This document shows positions 5,661 to 13,658 of a stretch of DNA of 19,823 nt, piece after piece (position 1 is the first letter of the stretch; each line of letters begins with the position of its first letter). Source of the stretch: CAYMOV01 sp964392085. Its GTDB lineage: Bacteria > Oederibacteriota > Muellerivitia > Muellerivitales > Muellerivitaceae. The translations under genes and the position numbers were made by a program. The stretch lies in contig CAYMOV010000042.1 in NCBI GenBank assembly GCA_964392085.1, positions 1 through 19,823 of the forward strand. Direction: 5' to 3'. Under the pieces are notes generated by a model. The model was given only the letters and a program-made list of their open reading frames with translations. It had not been told where the DNA came from and made no database searches.

Positions 5661-8488
5661 GCGTTTCCCCCGGGCCGGCCGACGGCCGCCACCACGGGCG
5701 CGCAACGGACGCAAAGTTCCCCATTGGCCGGGTCCATGTCCGAGGGTTCGTAGTAGTTCCAACAGCGAGCGCATTTCGTCCCAGCCCCGAACTTGCCGAC
5801 GACGAGGGACAACCCGGTGATCTTCTCGGCTTTGGGGGTCCCCGCGGGCGCGGCTTGGTCCCGGAGGGTAACCCGGGACACCAGGAAATAGTACCGCAGG
5901 TCGGCCAAGTGCCGTTCCAACAAGGCCCGGAGGGCCGGGGCCTCCAGGTAAAGCGTCACCTCGGCTTCCAAGGAACTCCCGATGGCCTTGTCGCGGCGGA
6001 GGGGTTCCAGGGACCGGGTCACCGCTTCCCGGACCGCGAAGATCTGTTCCCAATCGGCCCGTTCCTTGTTTTCTCCCTCGGTCAGGGGAGGGGCCACGGG
6101 CCAATCGGACAGGAACACGCTCTCCCCATCCCGTTGGGTCGCCGGCAGGGATTGCCAGATCTCCTCGGCGGTGAAAGACAGGATCGGCGCCACCACCGTA
6201 GTGAGGGCCTTCAGGATGCCGTAAAGGGTGGTTTGGGCGCTGCGACGGGTCGTCGAGTCCGCCCCGTGGGTGTAGAGCCGGTCCTTCAGGATGTCGAAGT
6301 ACCGCGAGCTCAGGGTCGAGGCGCAGAAATTGTCCAACTCGTGGAAGACCTTGGTGAACTCGTAGCGGCCGTAGGCCTCCTCCAGCTGGCCGATGAACGC
6401 CCGGAGCTCCAACCCGGCCCAACGGTCCAACGGCAGGAGGGCCGCCGCGGGCACCGAGTGGCTCTTGGGGTCAAAGTCGGCCAGGTTGCCGAGGAGGAAG
6501 CGGAAAGTGTTGCGCACCCGGCGGTAGGCCTCCGACATGCGGTTCAGCAGTTCGGGCCCGATTCCAACGTCCTGGGTGTAGTCCTCGGATGCGACCCAGA
6601 GCCTCAGGATGTCGGCGCCGTAGTCCTTCATGAGGTCCATGGGGTCGATCGCGTTTCCCGCGCTCTTGTGCATGGCCTTGCCCTGGGCGTCCAGCACCCA
6701 TCCGTGGGTCAGGACCTGCTTGAACGGCGCCCGGCCCTCGAGGGCCACCCCGGTCCAAAGGGCGTGTTGGAACCAACCGCGGTGCTGGTCGCTCCCCTCC
6801 AGGTAGAGGTTCGCGGGCCAAACGAGCTCGGGGTGGGCGGGGTCCTCCAGGACGGCCTTGTGGGACACGCCGGACTCGAACCAAACGTCGAGGATGTCCT
6901 CTTCTTTCTTAAAGGAGGTGGAGCCGCAGGAGCATTTGGTGCCGGCCGGCAGGACATCCTCCGCCGTATGGTTGAACCAACCGTCGATCCCCTCGGCCTG
7001 CACCAGGGCCCGCACGTTCCGGGAGACCGCCTCGTCCACCACCACCTTGCCGCAGGGCCCGCAATAGAGCGCCGTGATGGGCACCCCCCAGGACCTTTGG
7101 CGGGAGATGCACCAATCCACCCGGCCAGCCACCATGTTGCGGATGCGGTCCTTGCCCCAACCGGGGATCCATTCGACTTTTCCGTCGATTTCGGCCAGGG
7201 CCTTTTTCCGCAGGTCCCGGTGGTCGAGTTGGATGAACCACTGGCTCGTGGCCCGGAAGATCACGGGGTTCTTGGACCGCCAGCAATGGGGGTAACTGTG
7301 CTTGATCTTTTCCACGGCCACCAGGCGGCCCAGTCCCTTGAGCTTCTCCACGATCATCGCGTTGGCGTCCCAGACCGAGACGCCCTGGAACTCGGGAAAC
7401 CCAGCGTCGTATTTCCCCGCCTCGTCCACCGGGGAATAGACCGGCAGGTTGTACCGCAACCCGATCTCATAGTCCTCACGGCCGTGGCCGGGCGCCGTGT
7501 GCACGCAGCCCGTGCCGGCGTCGGCCGTGACATGGGCACCCACCATCACCAGGGAGTCCTGGTCGAGGAAGGGGTGTCGGCAGACCGCGCGGTCCAGCTC
7601 GGATCCCCGGCACTCGCCCAGGACCTCGGGGTCGGTCCAGCCGGCGGAGGCGGAGGTGGCGTTCAGGAGGTCCTTGGCCAGGACAAACGTCTGGTCACCC
7701 ACCCGCACCGCCACGTAGGTGAAGTCGGGGTGCACCGAGATGCCCAGGTTCGCCGGGAGCGTCCAGGGCGTGGTGGTCCAGATCAGGACCGACATCTTCT
7801 CCCGGGAAACCCCTTGGAACACCCCGGCGGGCCAGGTCTTCACCGGGAACGCCACGGTCACCGAGAGGGACTCGTGGTCGGCGTATTCCACCTCGGCCTC
7901 GGCCAGGGCGGACTTGCAGACGGGGCACCAGAGGATCGGCCGCTCCCCCCGGGTGATGTAGCCGTCCCTCAGGAGCTTTTGGAACGAGTCCACGATGCTG
8001 TTCTCGTAACGGGCCGAGAGGGTGAGGTAGGGGTGGTCGAAATCGCCCTGCACGCCCAGCCGGAGGAACTCCTTCTTCTGGCGCTCCATGAACTTGAGGG
8101 CGTAGTTGCGGCACTTCTTGCGAAGCTCGATCTTTCCGATCGTCTTGGCGGCCTCGCCCAGCTGCTCCACCACCTTGTGCTCGATGGGCATGCCGTGGCA
8201 GTCCCAACCCGGCACGTAGGGCGCGTCGAACCCCTTCAGGGACCTGAACTTGACGATGATGTCCTTGAGGATCTTGTTGAGGGCGGTGCCCATGTGGATG
8301 TCGCCGTTGGCGAAGGGGGGGCCGTCATGGAGGATCCACTTGGGGGCGCCGCGGCGCCTCTCGGACAGCCGCTGGGGCAATTGGAGTTTTTCCCAGAAAT
8401 CCACCCGGGCGGGTTCGGTCTGGGGCAGGTTGGCCTTCATGGGAAAGGCGGTCTGGGTGATGTTGAGGGTCGGTTTGTAGTCGGCCAT
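5657..8488 (-). CDS. ileS: isoleucyl-tRNA synthetase
   Basis: This cytoplasmic class Ia synthetase of 943 residues charges tRNA-Ile and edits misactivated valine. The N-terminal motif DGPPFANGDIHMGTALNK (55-72) contains the HIGH-equivalent HMGT. WCISRQRSWGVPI is the conserved zinc-proximal/catalytic segment. FESGVSH is family-typical. The KMSKS loop is AMHKS (605-609) within GKAMHKSAGN. The C-terminal zinc finger is complete: C906, C909, C926, C929. The frame is open for 31 codons upstream, but the ATG at 8488 gives the usual N-terminus (MADYKPTLNITQT), follows a good promoter with a leader of about 31 nt, and leaves no room for a T-box. It is the first gene of the ileS-lspA-lgt operon, a grouping seen in many bacteria for ileS-lspA. 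Confidence 0.97.
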   Translation of the reverse strand: MADYKPTLNITQTAFPMKANLPQTEPARVDFWEKLQLPQRLSERRRGAPKWILHDGPPFANGDIHMGTALNKILKDIIVKFRSLKGFDAPYVPGWDCHGMPIEHKVVEQLGEAAKTIGKIELRKKCRNYALKFMERQKKEFLRLGVQGDFDHPYLTLSARYENSIVDSFQKLLRDGYITRGERPILWCPVCKSALAEAEVEYADHESLSVTVAFPVKTWPAGVFQGVSREKMSVLIWTTTPWTLPANLGISVHPDFTYVAVRVGDQTFVLAKDLLNATSASAGWTDPEVLGECRGSELDRAVCRHPFLDQDSLVMVGAHVTADAGTGCVHTAPGHGREDYEIGLRYNLPVYSPVDEAGKYDAGFPEFQGVSVWDANAMIVEKLKGLGRLVAVEKIKHSYPHCWRSKNPVIFRATSQWFIQLDHRDLRKKALAEIDGKVEWIPGWGKDRIRNMVAGRVDWCISRQRSWGVPITALYCGPCGKVVVDEAVSRNVRALVQAEGIDGWFNHTAEDVLPAGTKCSCGSTSFKKEEDILDVWFESGVSHKAVLEDPAHPELVWPANLYLEGSDQHRGWFQHALWTGVALEGRAPFKQVLTHGWVLDAQGKAMHKSAGNAIDPMDLMKDYGADILRLWVASEDYTQDVGIGPELLNRMSEAYRRVRNTFRFLLGNLADFDPKSHSVPAAALLPLDRWAGLELRAFIGQLEEAYGRYEFTKVFHELDNFCASTLSSRYFDILKDRLYTHGADSTTRRSAQTTLYGILKALTTVVAPILSFTAEEIWQSLPATQRDGESVFLSDWPVAPPLTEGENKERADWEQIFAVREAVTRSLEPLRRDKAIGSSLEAEVTLYLEAPALRALLERHLADLRYYFLVSRVTLRDQAAPAGTPKAEKITGLSLVVGKFGAGTKCARCWNYYEPSDMDPANGELCVRCAPVVAAVGRPGGNA

Positions 8489-8525
8489 GATGCCACCGTC
8501 GGGGAATGGTCCGGCAAGGTCCGCA

Positions 8526-8554
8526 AGTTTAACAGAGGGCTCGGGGGGTGGCAA
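8526..8554 (-). promoter_or_regulatory. sigma70-type promoter for ileS-lspA-lgt
   Basis: On the minus strand TTGCCA (8554-8549, five of six to TTGACA) is separated by exactly 17 bp from TAAACT (8531-8526, four of six to TATAAT). Transcription would start near 8519, about 30 nt before the ileS ATG. Confidence 0.5.
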
Positions 8555-8573
8555 ACCAAAGGCCACACCCATA

Positions 8574-8748
8574 TTTACCACAGGGGCACAGGGACACAGT
8601 TAAAAAGGGAAGGCACTGTGAACAAAGAACAAAAAGTCACTGTTCTGATGCCTTGTCACCCGCAACCCTGTAACGGCGGCCAAAACTTCGCCCTTTGTTT
8701 ACAACCGTGAAAAATGAAACTTTGTGGCTCTGTGTCTCTGTGGTGAAA
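8574..8748. repeat. intergenic inverted-repeat element A (octamer units, MITE-like)
   Basis: A roughly 175-bp imperfect palindrome fills the spacer between the GGDEF gene and the ileS promoter. The left end reads TTTACCACAG then CACAGGGA and CACAG, with an 8-nt period. The reverse complement of the right end reads TTTCACCACAGAGA, CACAGAGC, CACAAAG, again period 8. Further in, both arms carry a TGTRAACAAAG segment about 40 nt from the end (GTGAACAAAG left, GTAAACAAAG right), so similarity extends about 52 nt into each arm. There is no coding potential. It shares its terminal motif with element B near 19.6 kb. Confidence 0.6.
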
Positions 8749-8773
8749 TCGGATGTTTTTTTGTCGTTGGTTT

Positions 8774-10078
8774 TTAAGTCGTGGCGGGGGCGGGTTGGGC
8801 GGAGGTCTTATGGACCCGAAGGATGCTGTTCTGCCCCCCCAGGTCGTCGTGCTGGCTCTCGGCGGCGGATGGGTCGGGGATCCAGGCGCTCCCGTTTAGG
8901 ACGAACTTGTAGGGATATTTGCCGGGGTTCAGCGAAAGGATGAAACGGTAGGACCCGTCGGCTTGCCGCTCCATGGGGTCGGCGTCCTTGTCCCAATTGT
9001 TGAAGTTGCCCACCAGTGCCACGTGGGTGACCCAGGGTTCGGGCCAATAGACCAGGGTGACCTTGTCCGGGGGATCGTAGACCGCCACCCGGTTCCGTCC
9101 CTGGCTCTTGGCCAGGTACAGGCTCTCGTCGGCACGCGCCACGAGGACATCCTCGTTCTCGGCGTCCACCGGGAAGGTGGCCACCCCGGCGGAGAGGGTC
9201 ACCCGGCCGAGGGGCTGTTTGTCCATATTGAAGAACTCGGTCGAGGCCACCCTGGCCCGGATCCGTTCCGCCACTTCCCAGGCCGTGCGGCGGTTCGCCT
9301 CGGGCAGGAGGACCACCAACTCCTCGCCCCCGTACCGTGCCACCAAGTCGGTCTCCCGGGCCTCCTCCTTGAGGATCTGGGCGATCTTCCGGAGGACGTC
9401 GTTCCCCGCGGGGTGCCCGTTGGTGTCGTTGTAGACCTTGAAATGGTCGAGGTCCAACAGGATGAGCGACAGGAGGCGCTGGTACCGCTCGGCGCGGGCC
9501 CGCTCCTCCCGGAGCCGGTCACGGAAGTAACCGAAGTTGTGGAGGCCCGTGAGTGGGTCGGTGATGGCCATTTGGCGGGTACGTTCGTAAAGGAGCGCGT
9601 ATTCGATCGCCAGGACGTCCTGGGGCGAGTTCTCATCGTCCCGGGCCCGCATGGCGGTCTCGAAGGACACCAGGCCCAGGCGGTTCAACAACAGGCTCAC
9701 CTGGGTGACCACATGCTGGTGCGCCTTGAGGTCCTCCGGGTTGTTCGGGGCGGCCTCCACCGTGTCCTTCAGGAGGTCCCTCATGGAGAAGAGCAGGAAG
9801 ACGAGGTCCCGGGTGGAGAGGTGGTGCTGGCTTTGGAGGGCCTTGAGATGGTCCAGGATGGGGGCGAACTCGGCGTCCACGGCCTGTTCCACGCTGCCCG
9901 ACCGTTCCACCAGGTCCACCAAGTCCAGGAGAAGCCCATGGACCTGGGCGTAGATGCCGATCTGTGAGAAAAGCGGGGTCAACCGGGCCTGGAATTCCCG
10001 CACGGAGTTCTCCCAGCGCTCATGAAGGGCGCCCGGGGTCTCGTTCAGGATTTGGATCAGGCTCTTATGGGTGTCCAT
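8774..10078 (-). CDS. diguanylate cyclase with RsbRD-like N-terminus and C-terminal glycogen-binding (CBM48/AMPK-type) domain
   Basis: A 434-residue, three-part cytoplasmic protein. Residues 1-150 are helical and resemble the RsbRD N-terminal domain of stressosome proteins (HERWENSVREF; LSTRDLVFLLFSMRDLLKD). Residues 165-335 are a GGDEF domain with DPLTGLHN (174-181), LDLDHFKVYND and the active-site GGEEL (250-254). RETD (241-244) lies five residues upstream, exactly where the c-di-GMP inhibitory RxxD I-site belongs, so the enzyme should be active and product-inhibited. Residues 338-422 are an AMPK-beta-like carbohydrate-binding module with VGNFNNW (W362), YKF (K391), GSAWIPDP (W399) and QNSIL (N417). 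These correspond to the glycogen-contacting Trp, Lys, Trp and Asn of AMPK beta. It lies next to glgA. The start is chosen at the second in-frame ATG; the ATG at 10216 would add 46 low-complexity residues. Confidence 0.88.
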   Translation of the reverse strand: MDTHKSLIQILNETPGALHERWENSVREFQARLTPLFSQIGIYAQVHGLLLDLVDLVERSGSVEQAVDAEFAPILDHLKALQSQHHLSTRDLVFLLFSMRDLLKDTVEAAPNNPEDLKAHQHVVTQVSLLLNRLGLVSFETAMRARDDENSPQDVLAIEYALLYERTRQMAITDPLTGLHNFGYFRDRLREERARAERYQRLLSLILLDLDHFKVYNDTNGHPAGNDVLRKIAQILKEEARETDLVARYGGEELVVLLPEANRRTAWEVAERIRARVASTEFFNMDKQPLGRVTLSAGVATFPVDAENEDVLVARADESLYLAKSQGRNRVAVYDPPDKVTLVYWPEPWVTHVALVGNFNNWDKDADPMERQADGSYRFILSLNPGKYPYKFVLNGSAWIPDPSAAESQHDDLGGQNSILRVHKTSAQPAPATT

Positions 10079-10233
10079 GGTTGGGTTCACGTCGTAGGGC
10101 CCTTTCGGGCCTTCGGCTCCTCGATCGGAAATCCGAGGCCAGGGTAAACGCTTCACCCCCCGGTTCCGGGTAAAAAAAAACCTCGGGGCGTATGCACCCG
10201 GGGTATCAGGCTCCATCGTCCTTATGGAAGCGC

Positions 10234-10262
10234 ACTATAACTAAGGGCGGGAACCCTTGGAA
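10234..10262 (-). promoter_or_regulatory. candidate promoter for the GGDEF-CBM48 gene
   Basis: On the minus strand TATAGT (10239-10234, five of six) lies 17 bp from TTCCAA (10262-10257, three of six). It sits between the glgA stop and the GGDEF gene. The start site would be near 10227, only about 11 nt before the distal ATG at 10216 but about 150 nt before the preferred one. That leader contains the short hairpin GGCCC/GAAA/GGGCC. Confidence 0.35.
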
Positions 10263-10310
10263 GGGGGGGTGGCTGAAAGTCGGGGCGGGCCACCCCCAAA
10301 GACGGGGTTT

Positions 10311-11780
10311 TCAGGGTTTTGCCAAGACCTTTTCGTAGAGATCCAGGTATTTTTGGGCGGAGGCGTTCCAGGAAAAGTCCTGGGACATGGCCCGTTGGAC
10401 CAAGGGCCTCCAAACCTCGGGTTTTTGGTAGGCGGCCAGGGCCTCCTGGAGTGACCCCAGGAACGCCTCGGCTTGGTAGGGCTCGAACACGAACCCGTTG
10501 CCGGTCGTGCCGTCGAGGGAAAGGTTCCGGATCGTGTCGCCCAGTCCGCCGGTCTTGCGGACCACCGGGATGGTGCCGTAACGCAGGCTGATGAGCTGCC
10601 CCAGGCCGCAGGGCTCGAACCGGGACGGCATGAGGAAGAAGTCGGACCCCGCGTAGATCAGCTTCGACAGCCTTGAGTCGAACTTCAGGTTGACCGCGAG
10701 TTTATGGGGATACTTGTCCCGCAGTCCCTCCAGTAGGGAGTGGTAACGGGCCTCCCCCGTGCCCAGCACCACGACCTGGACGTCCATCTCGAGGAACGGT
10801 TGGATCACCTGGGCCACCAGGTCCAGGCCCTTCTGGTCGGCCAAACGGGTGATCATGCCGAACACCGGGGTCCTCGCGGAATAAGTCAGGCCCTGGTCCG
10901 CGCAGAGCTTCTTCTTCGATTCCAGTTTCCCCGCGGGGTTTTTGGCGTTGTACTGGGCGGGAATGTCCTTGTCGTGCGCTGGGTCCCATTCGTCGTAATC
11001 CACCCCGTTCAGGATGCCGTAAAGGTCGGCGGCCCGGGACCGGAGGACGCCGTCCAGGCCGTACCCGTACTCGGGGGTCTGGATCTCCTTCGCGTAAGTC
11101 TCGGACACGGTGTTCAAGGCGTCCGAATAGGTCAGGCCCGCCTTCAGGTAGTTGACCTGGTCGTAGAACTCGAGTTTATCCGTGGTGAACTCTTCCCAAC
11201 CCAATCCCGTCATGGGCAGCACCCATTTCGGGAAGAGCCCCTGGTAGGCGATATTGTGGATCGTGAACAAGGACCGCGTCTGGGCCCAGGGCCCTCGCCG
11301 GAACCAGGCCTTTTGGTACACCGCAGCCAGGGCGGTCTGCCAATCGTTGAGGTGGAGGAGGTCGGGGATCCAGCCGAGGTCCTGGCACATCTCCAGGAGG
11401 GCCTTTGAGAAGAAGGAAAAGCGCTCGGAGTTGTCGGGATAGTCGCCCTCGGGGGTGCCGTAGAGCTGTTCCCGGTCGAAGTAACGTTCGTTTTGGATGA
11501 AATAGACCTTCACCCGCCCCCCACCGAGGGTGCCCGTGAGGATGTCGGCGAACATGTCCCCCATGCCCATGGGGACCCGGAGACCCTTCTTCAGGAGGGT
11601 CAGGTTGTATTTTTCCTCGGACACCATCCGGTACTTGGGGAGCACCACGGCGGCCTCGCAACCGAGGCGGGACAGGGACAAGGGCAGGGCGCCCACCACG
11701 TCGGCCAAACCGCCGGTTTTGGCGAACGGCACCACCTCGGAGGAGGCGAAGAGGACCTTCAGGGGTCTTTGGGGGCTCAT
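10311..11780 (-). CDS. glgA: glycogen (starch) synthase, ADP-glucose dependent type
   Basis: GlgA (GT5) extends alpha-1,4-glucan chains from ADP-glucose in the cytoplasm. The 489-residue length is typical. KTGGLADVVGALP (21-33) is the N-terminal nucleotide-sugar loop. FTIHNIAYQG (172-181) and GILNGVDYDEWDP (265-277) are family motifs. ITRLADQKG (320-328) supplies the conserved Arg and Lys. SRFEPCGLGQL (386-396) holds the catalytic-region Glu389, and a second KTGGLGDT motif follows at 409-416. The ATG has a GAGGAA ribosome site about 9 nt upstream and lies below a near-consensus promoter, so it probably has its own transcript. Other glg genes (glgB, glgC) are not in the window. The next gene downstream encodes a protein with a glycogen-binding domain. 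Confidence 0.95.
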   Translation of the reverse strand: MSPQRPLKVLFASSEVVPFAKTGGLADVVGALPLSLSRLGCEAAVVLPKYRMVSEEKYNLTLLKKGLRVPMGMGDMFADILTGTLGGGRVKVYFIQNERYFDREQLYGTPEGDYPDNSERFSFFSKALLEMCQDLGWIPDLLHLNDWQTALAAVYQKAWFRRGPWAQTRSLFTIHNIAYQGLFPKWVLPMTGLGWEEFTTDKLEFYDQVNYLKAGLTYSDALNTVSETYAKEIQTPEYGYGLDGVLRSRAADLYGILNGVDYDEWDPAHDKDIPAQYNAKNPAGKLESKKKLCADQGLTYSARTPVFGMITRLADQKGLDLVAQVIQPFLEMDVQVVVLGTGEARYHSLLEGLRDKYPHKLAVNLKFDSRLSKLIYAGSDFFLMPSRFEPCGLGQLISLRYGTIPVVRKTGGLGDTIRNLSLDGTTGNGFVFEPYQAEAFLGSLQEALAAYQKPEVWRPLVQRAMSQDFSWNASAQKYLDLYEKVLAKP

Positions 11781-11854
11781 GGAGACGGTTCCTCGCGGGT
11801 CAAGGGTGGTGCGGGAGGCCCCAAGCGGCGTCTCCCAGGCTTTTTCGCGGGCCG

Positions 11855-11883
11855 ATTATGGGGAGGCCCCCCACCCCTGTCAA
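11855..11883 (-). promoter_or_regulatory. strong sigma70-type promoter for glgA
   Basis: On the minus strand a perfect TTGACA (11883-11878) is followed after exactly 17 bp by CATAAT (11860-11855), one mismatch from TATAAT. Transcription would start near 11848, leaving a leader of about 68 nt before the glgA ATG. The promoter directly abuts the hairpin at 11884-11907. Confidence 0.65.
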
Positions 11884-11967
11884 GGGACGGCCCATTCGGG
11901 CCGTCCCACGGCCGGGGAATGGCACCCCGGCCAAGTTCTCAGCCAGTCCCCGACTCAAGTCGGGGAC
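11884..11967. repeat. three consecutive perfect hairpins between nucleotidase and glgA
   Basis: Hairpin 1 (11884-11907) has a 10-bp perfect stem GGGACGGCCC with an ATTC loop. Hairpin 2 (11910-11932) has an 8-bp stem GGCCGGGG with a 7-nt loop. Hairpin 3 (11946-11967) has a 10-bp stem GTCCCCGACT with a 2-nt CA loop. No U-tract follows on either strand. They may protect or end the nucleotidase mRNA, or be REP-like extragenic palindromes. The rest of the spacer (11968-12016 and 11781-11854) shows no coding potential. Confidence 0.6.
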
Positions 11968-12016
11968 ATAGCCGACTGGTCAAGCGACGGCGATCCCGGC
12001 TCAGGGCCACTCAGCG

Positions 12017-13507
12017 TTATTTCAGGCTCCACCTGGGGGGATCCACCGAGGCCGGTAGCGGGTTCTTGGCCAAGAGGGCTTTTTCCACGACGGCGCGGAG
12101 TCCCATTTCGGTCTTCTCACGGTTCTTGATCCGACCCAAGAGGTCGTAACCGTCCCCGCCCGACCCCAGGTAATCGTTCATCGCCACCTTGTATTCCCGA
12201 CGGGACGACAAGGGCTCGCCGTTGACCGTGATGTCCAGGGCCCCGGGTTTCCCTTGGATCGCGACCCCCGAAACTTGGAGGAACGCCGACGTTCCCTTTT
12301 GGAGTGCCGACCGTTCCAGGACGTCCCGAAGGATTGAGCCCCGAAGGACCAGAACCTCGACGACATCGTCAAAGGGGAAGATTTCCCAGTAGGCCCTCTG
12401 GGTCAAGGCGCCGGCCCTCAGGTCCTGCCGGAAACTACCGGCGTTCAGGAGGGCCACCTCGGCGCCCCCGGCTTGCCGGACGGCGTCGGCCGCCAGGCAG
12501 GCGAAGGGCCAATCCCCGTCGTTTTGCCGGGGTGAATCGGTGGGCACCTGGGTGATCTTGTCGTCCAACCCCTTGCCCACCTTGGCCCGGTAACCGTCCA
12601 GGATCTTCTCCAGGATCGGGTCCGGCGTCACGTCGGCGGCCACGGGGACCAGCCGGTACTTGAACCGGACGATCCGGTACCCTTCCTTCCGGCTGCCCTC
12701 CACCGTCAGGTCCAAGCGCCCGAGGACCTCGCCCCTCGAGCCGGCCTGGACGATGATCGGCCCCGTCGGGCTTCCGTTCGCGCGCAAGGTCCCCACCGGT
12801 TCCTTCAGGAGGTCGTGGCTGTGTCCCCCCACGATGACATGGAGGAACGGCGCCGCCTGGGCCAGTTTCTTGTCCTCGGTCAGCCCGAGGTGGCTGACCG
12901 CGATGAAGATATCCGCGTCCTTCTTGAGGATCGTGTGGAGCCCCTTGGCCACCGCGGCGGGCGGGTTGAACACCATTCCCCGGACGTTGGCCCGGCGGGT
13001 CAATCGGGGGGTCTCCGGCGTCGAGAACCCGATCATCCCCACCCGGACCCCGGCGTACTTCAGCACATAGGGGCGGAGGGGATTCATCCCGTGTTGGATC
13101 AGGTTGGCCGAGATCCAGGGCGTGTGGAATTGGGTCCGGTATTCCCGAAGCGCGGCCAAGCCGTAATCCAGGTCGTGGTTCCCCAGGGCCACCGCGTCAT
13201 ATCCCATGGCTTGGTAGGCCGCGCAGTCGGCCTCCCCACGGGTCAAGCCGGATAAGGCGCCCCCGGTGAACAGGTCCCCTGAGTCCACCAGGACCACCTT
13301 GTCGGCGCCCACTTCCTTTCGGACCTGGTCGATCAGGGTGGCCCGTCGGGAAACGCCGCCCGACCCGTCGGGCAGGGGTTCCAGTTGGCCGTGCTGGTCG
13401 TTGGTGAAAAGGATGGTGAAGGACGATTCCCGGGCCCAGACCGAGGGAAGGGGGGACAAGCCAAGAACCGCCAGGAGGATCAGCGCGAGGACGCGGGATT
13501 TCAGCAT
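12017..13507 (-). CDS. exported 5'-nucleotidase / UDP-sugar hydrolase family protein
   Basis: A 496-residue protein of the UshA/CD73-like metallophosphoesterase family, which hydrolyses nucleotides or UDP-sugars outside the cytoplasm. Residues 1-25 are a classical signal peptide ending PSVWA, with probable cleavage before RESS. The N-terminal dimetal domain shows TNDQHGQ (D37, H39), VDSGDLFTGG (D78), ALGNHDLDYG (N110, H111), a VSHLG motif, and GGHSHD. The C-terminal substrate domain shows NAGSFRQDL, FPFDDVVEVL and YLGSGGDGY. The GNHD/NAGSFR variants are normal for this family. The ATG at 13507 is used rather than the one 15 codons upstream because it gives a clean signal peptide and has GGAG 9 nt before it. 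It lies 151 nt after the STAS gene; no clear promoter is seen in that gap. Substrate specificity is not determinable. Confidence 0.88.
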   Translation of the reverse strand: MLKSRVLALILLAVLGLSPLPSVWARESSFTILFTNDQHGQLEPLPDGSGGVSRRATLIDQVRKEVGADKVVLVDSGDLFTGGALSGLTRGEADCAAYQAMGYDAVALGNHDLDYGLAALREYRTQFHTPWISANLIQHGMNPLRPYVLKYAGVRVGMIGFSTPETPRLTRRANVRGMVFNPPAAVAKGLHTILKKDADIFIAVSHLGLTEDKKLAQAAPFLHVIVGGHSHDLLKEPVGTLRANGSPTGPIIVQAGSRGEVLGRLDLTVEGSRKEGYRIVRFKYRLVPVAADVTPDPILEKILDGYRAKVGKGLDDKITQVPTDSPRQNDGDWPFACLAADAVRQAGGAEVALLNAGSFRQDLRAGALTQRAYWEIFPFDDVVEVLVLRGSILRDVLERSALQKGTSAFLQVSGVAIQGKPGALDITVNGEPLSSRREYKVAMNDYLGSGGDGYDLLGRIKNREKTEMGLRAVVEKALLAKNPLPASVDPPRWSLK

Positions 13508-13658
13508 GGGTCTGGACTCCAAGGAAATGGGATCAGGCGAGGCAGGGACCACCCTGAGCCTCCGGCGTCTTGACGGGCCCTGAAAATCAGCTGGATCAGG
13601 GGGCGTGGCGGGGCGGGGGGTCGACGCGGAAAACCCAATGGGCTTTCCTGAGGTTCGC

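Noticed and set aside
5661..6422. N-terminal extension of LspA to a 412-residue protein
   Set aside because: The extra part overlaps ileS coding sequence, has no domain, and LspA is normally about 160 residues.
8489..8525. T-box riboswitch upstream of ileS
   Set aside because: The predicted leader is only about 30 nt and lacks a TGGNACC-type T-box sequence.
5855..8710. 951-residue plus-strand ORF opposite ileS as a protein-coding gene
   Set aside because: It is exactly in register with ileS codons, has low-complexity Gly/Val/Leu/His-rich sequence with no motifs, and is explained by absence of TTA/CTA/TCA codons in ileS.
8574..8748. CRISPR array
   Set aside because: Units are 8 nt with no spacers and are arranged as an inverted pair, not direct repeats with unique spacers.
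10079..10230. c-di-GMP riboswitch in the leader of the GGDEF gene
   Set aside because: Small hairpins are present, but the conserved GEMM-I core is not recognisable.
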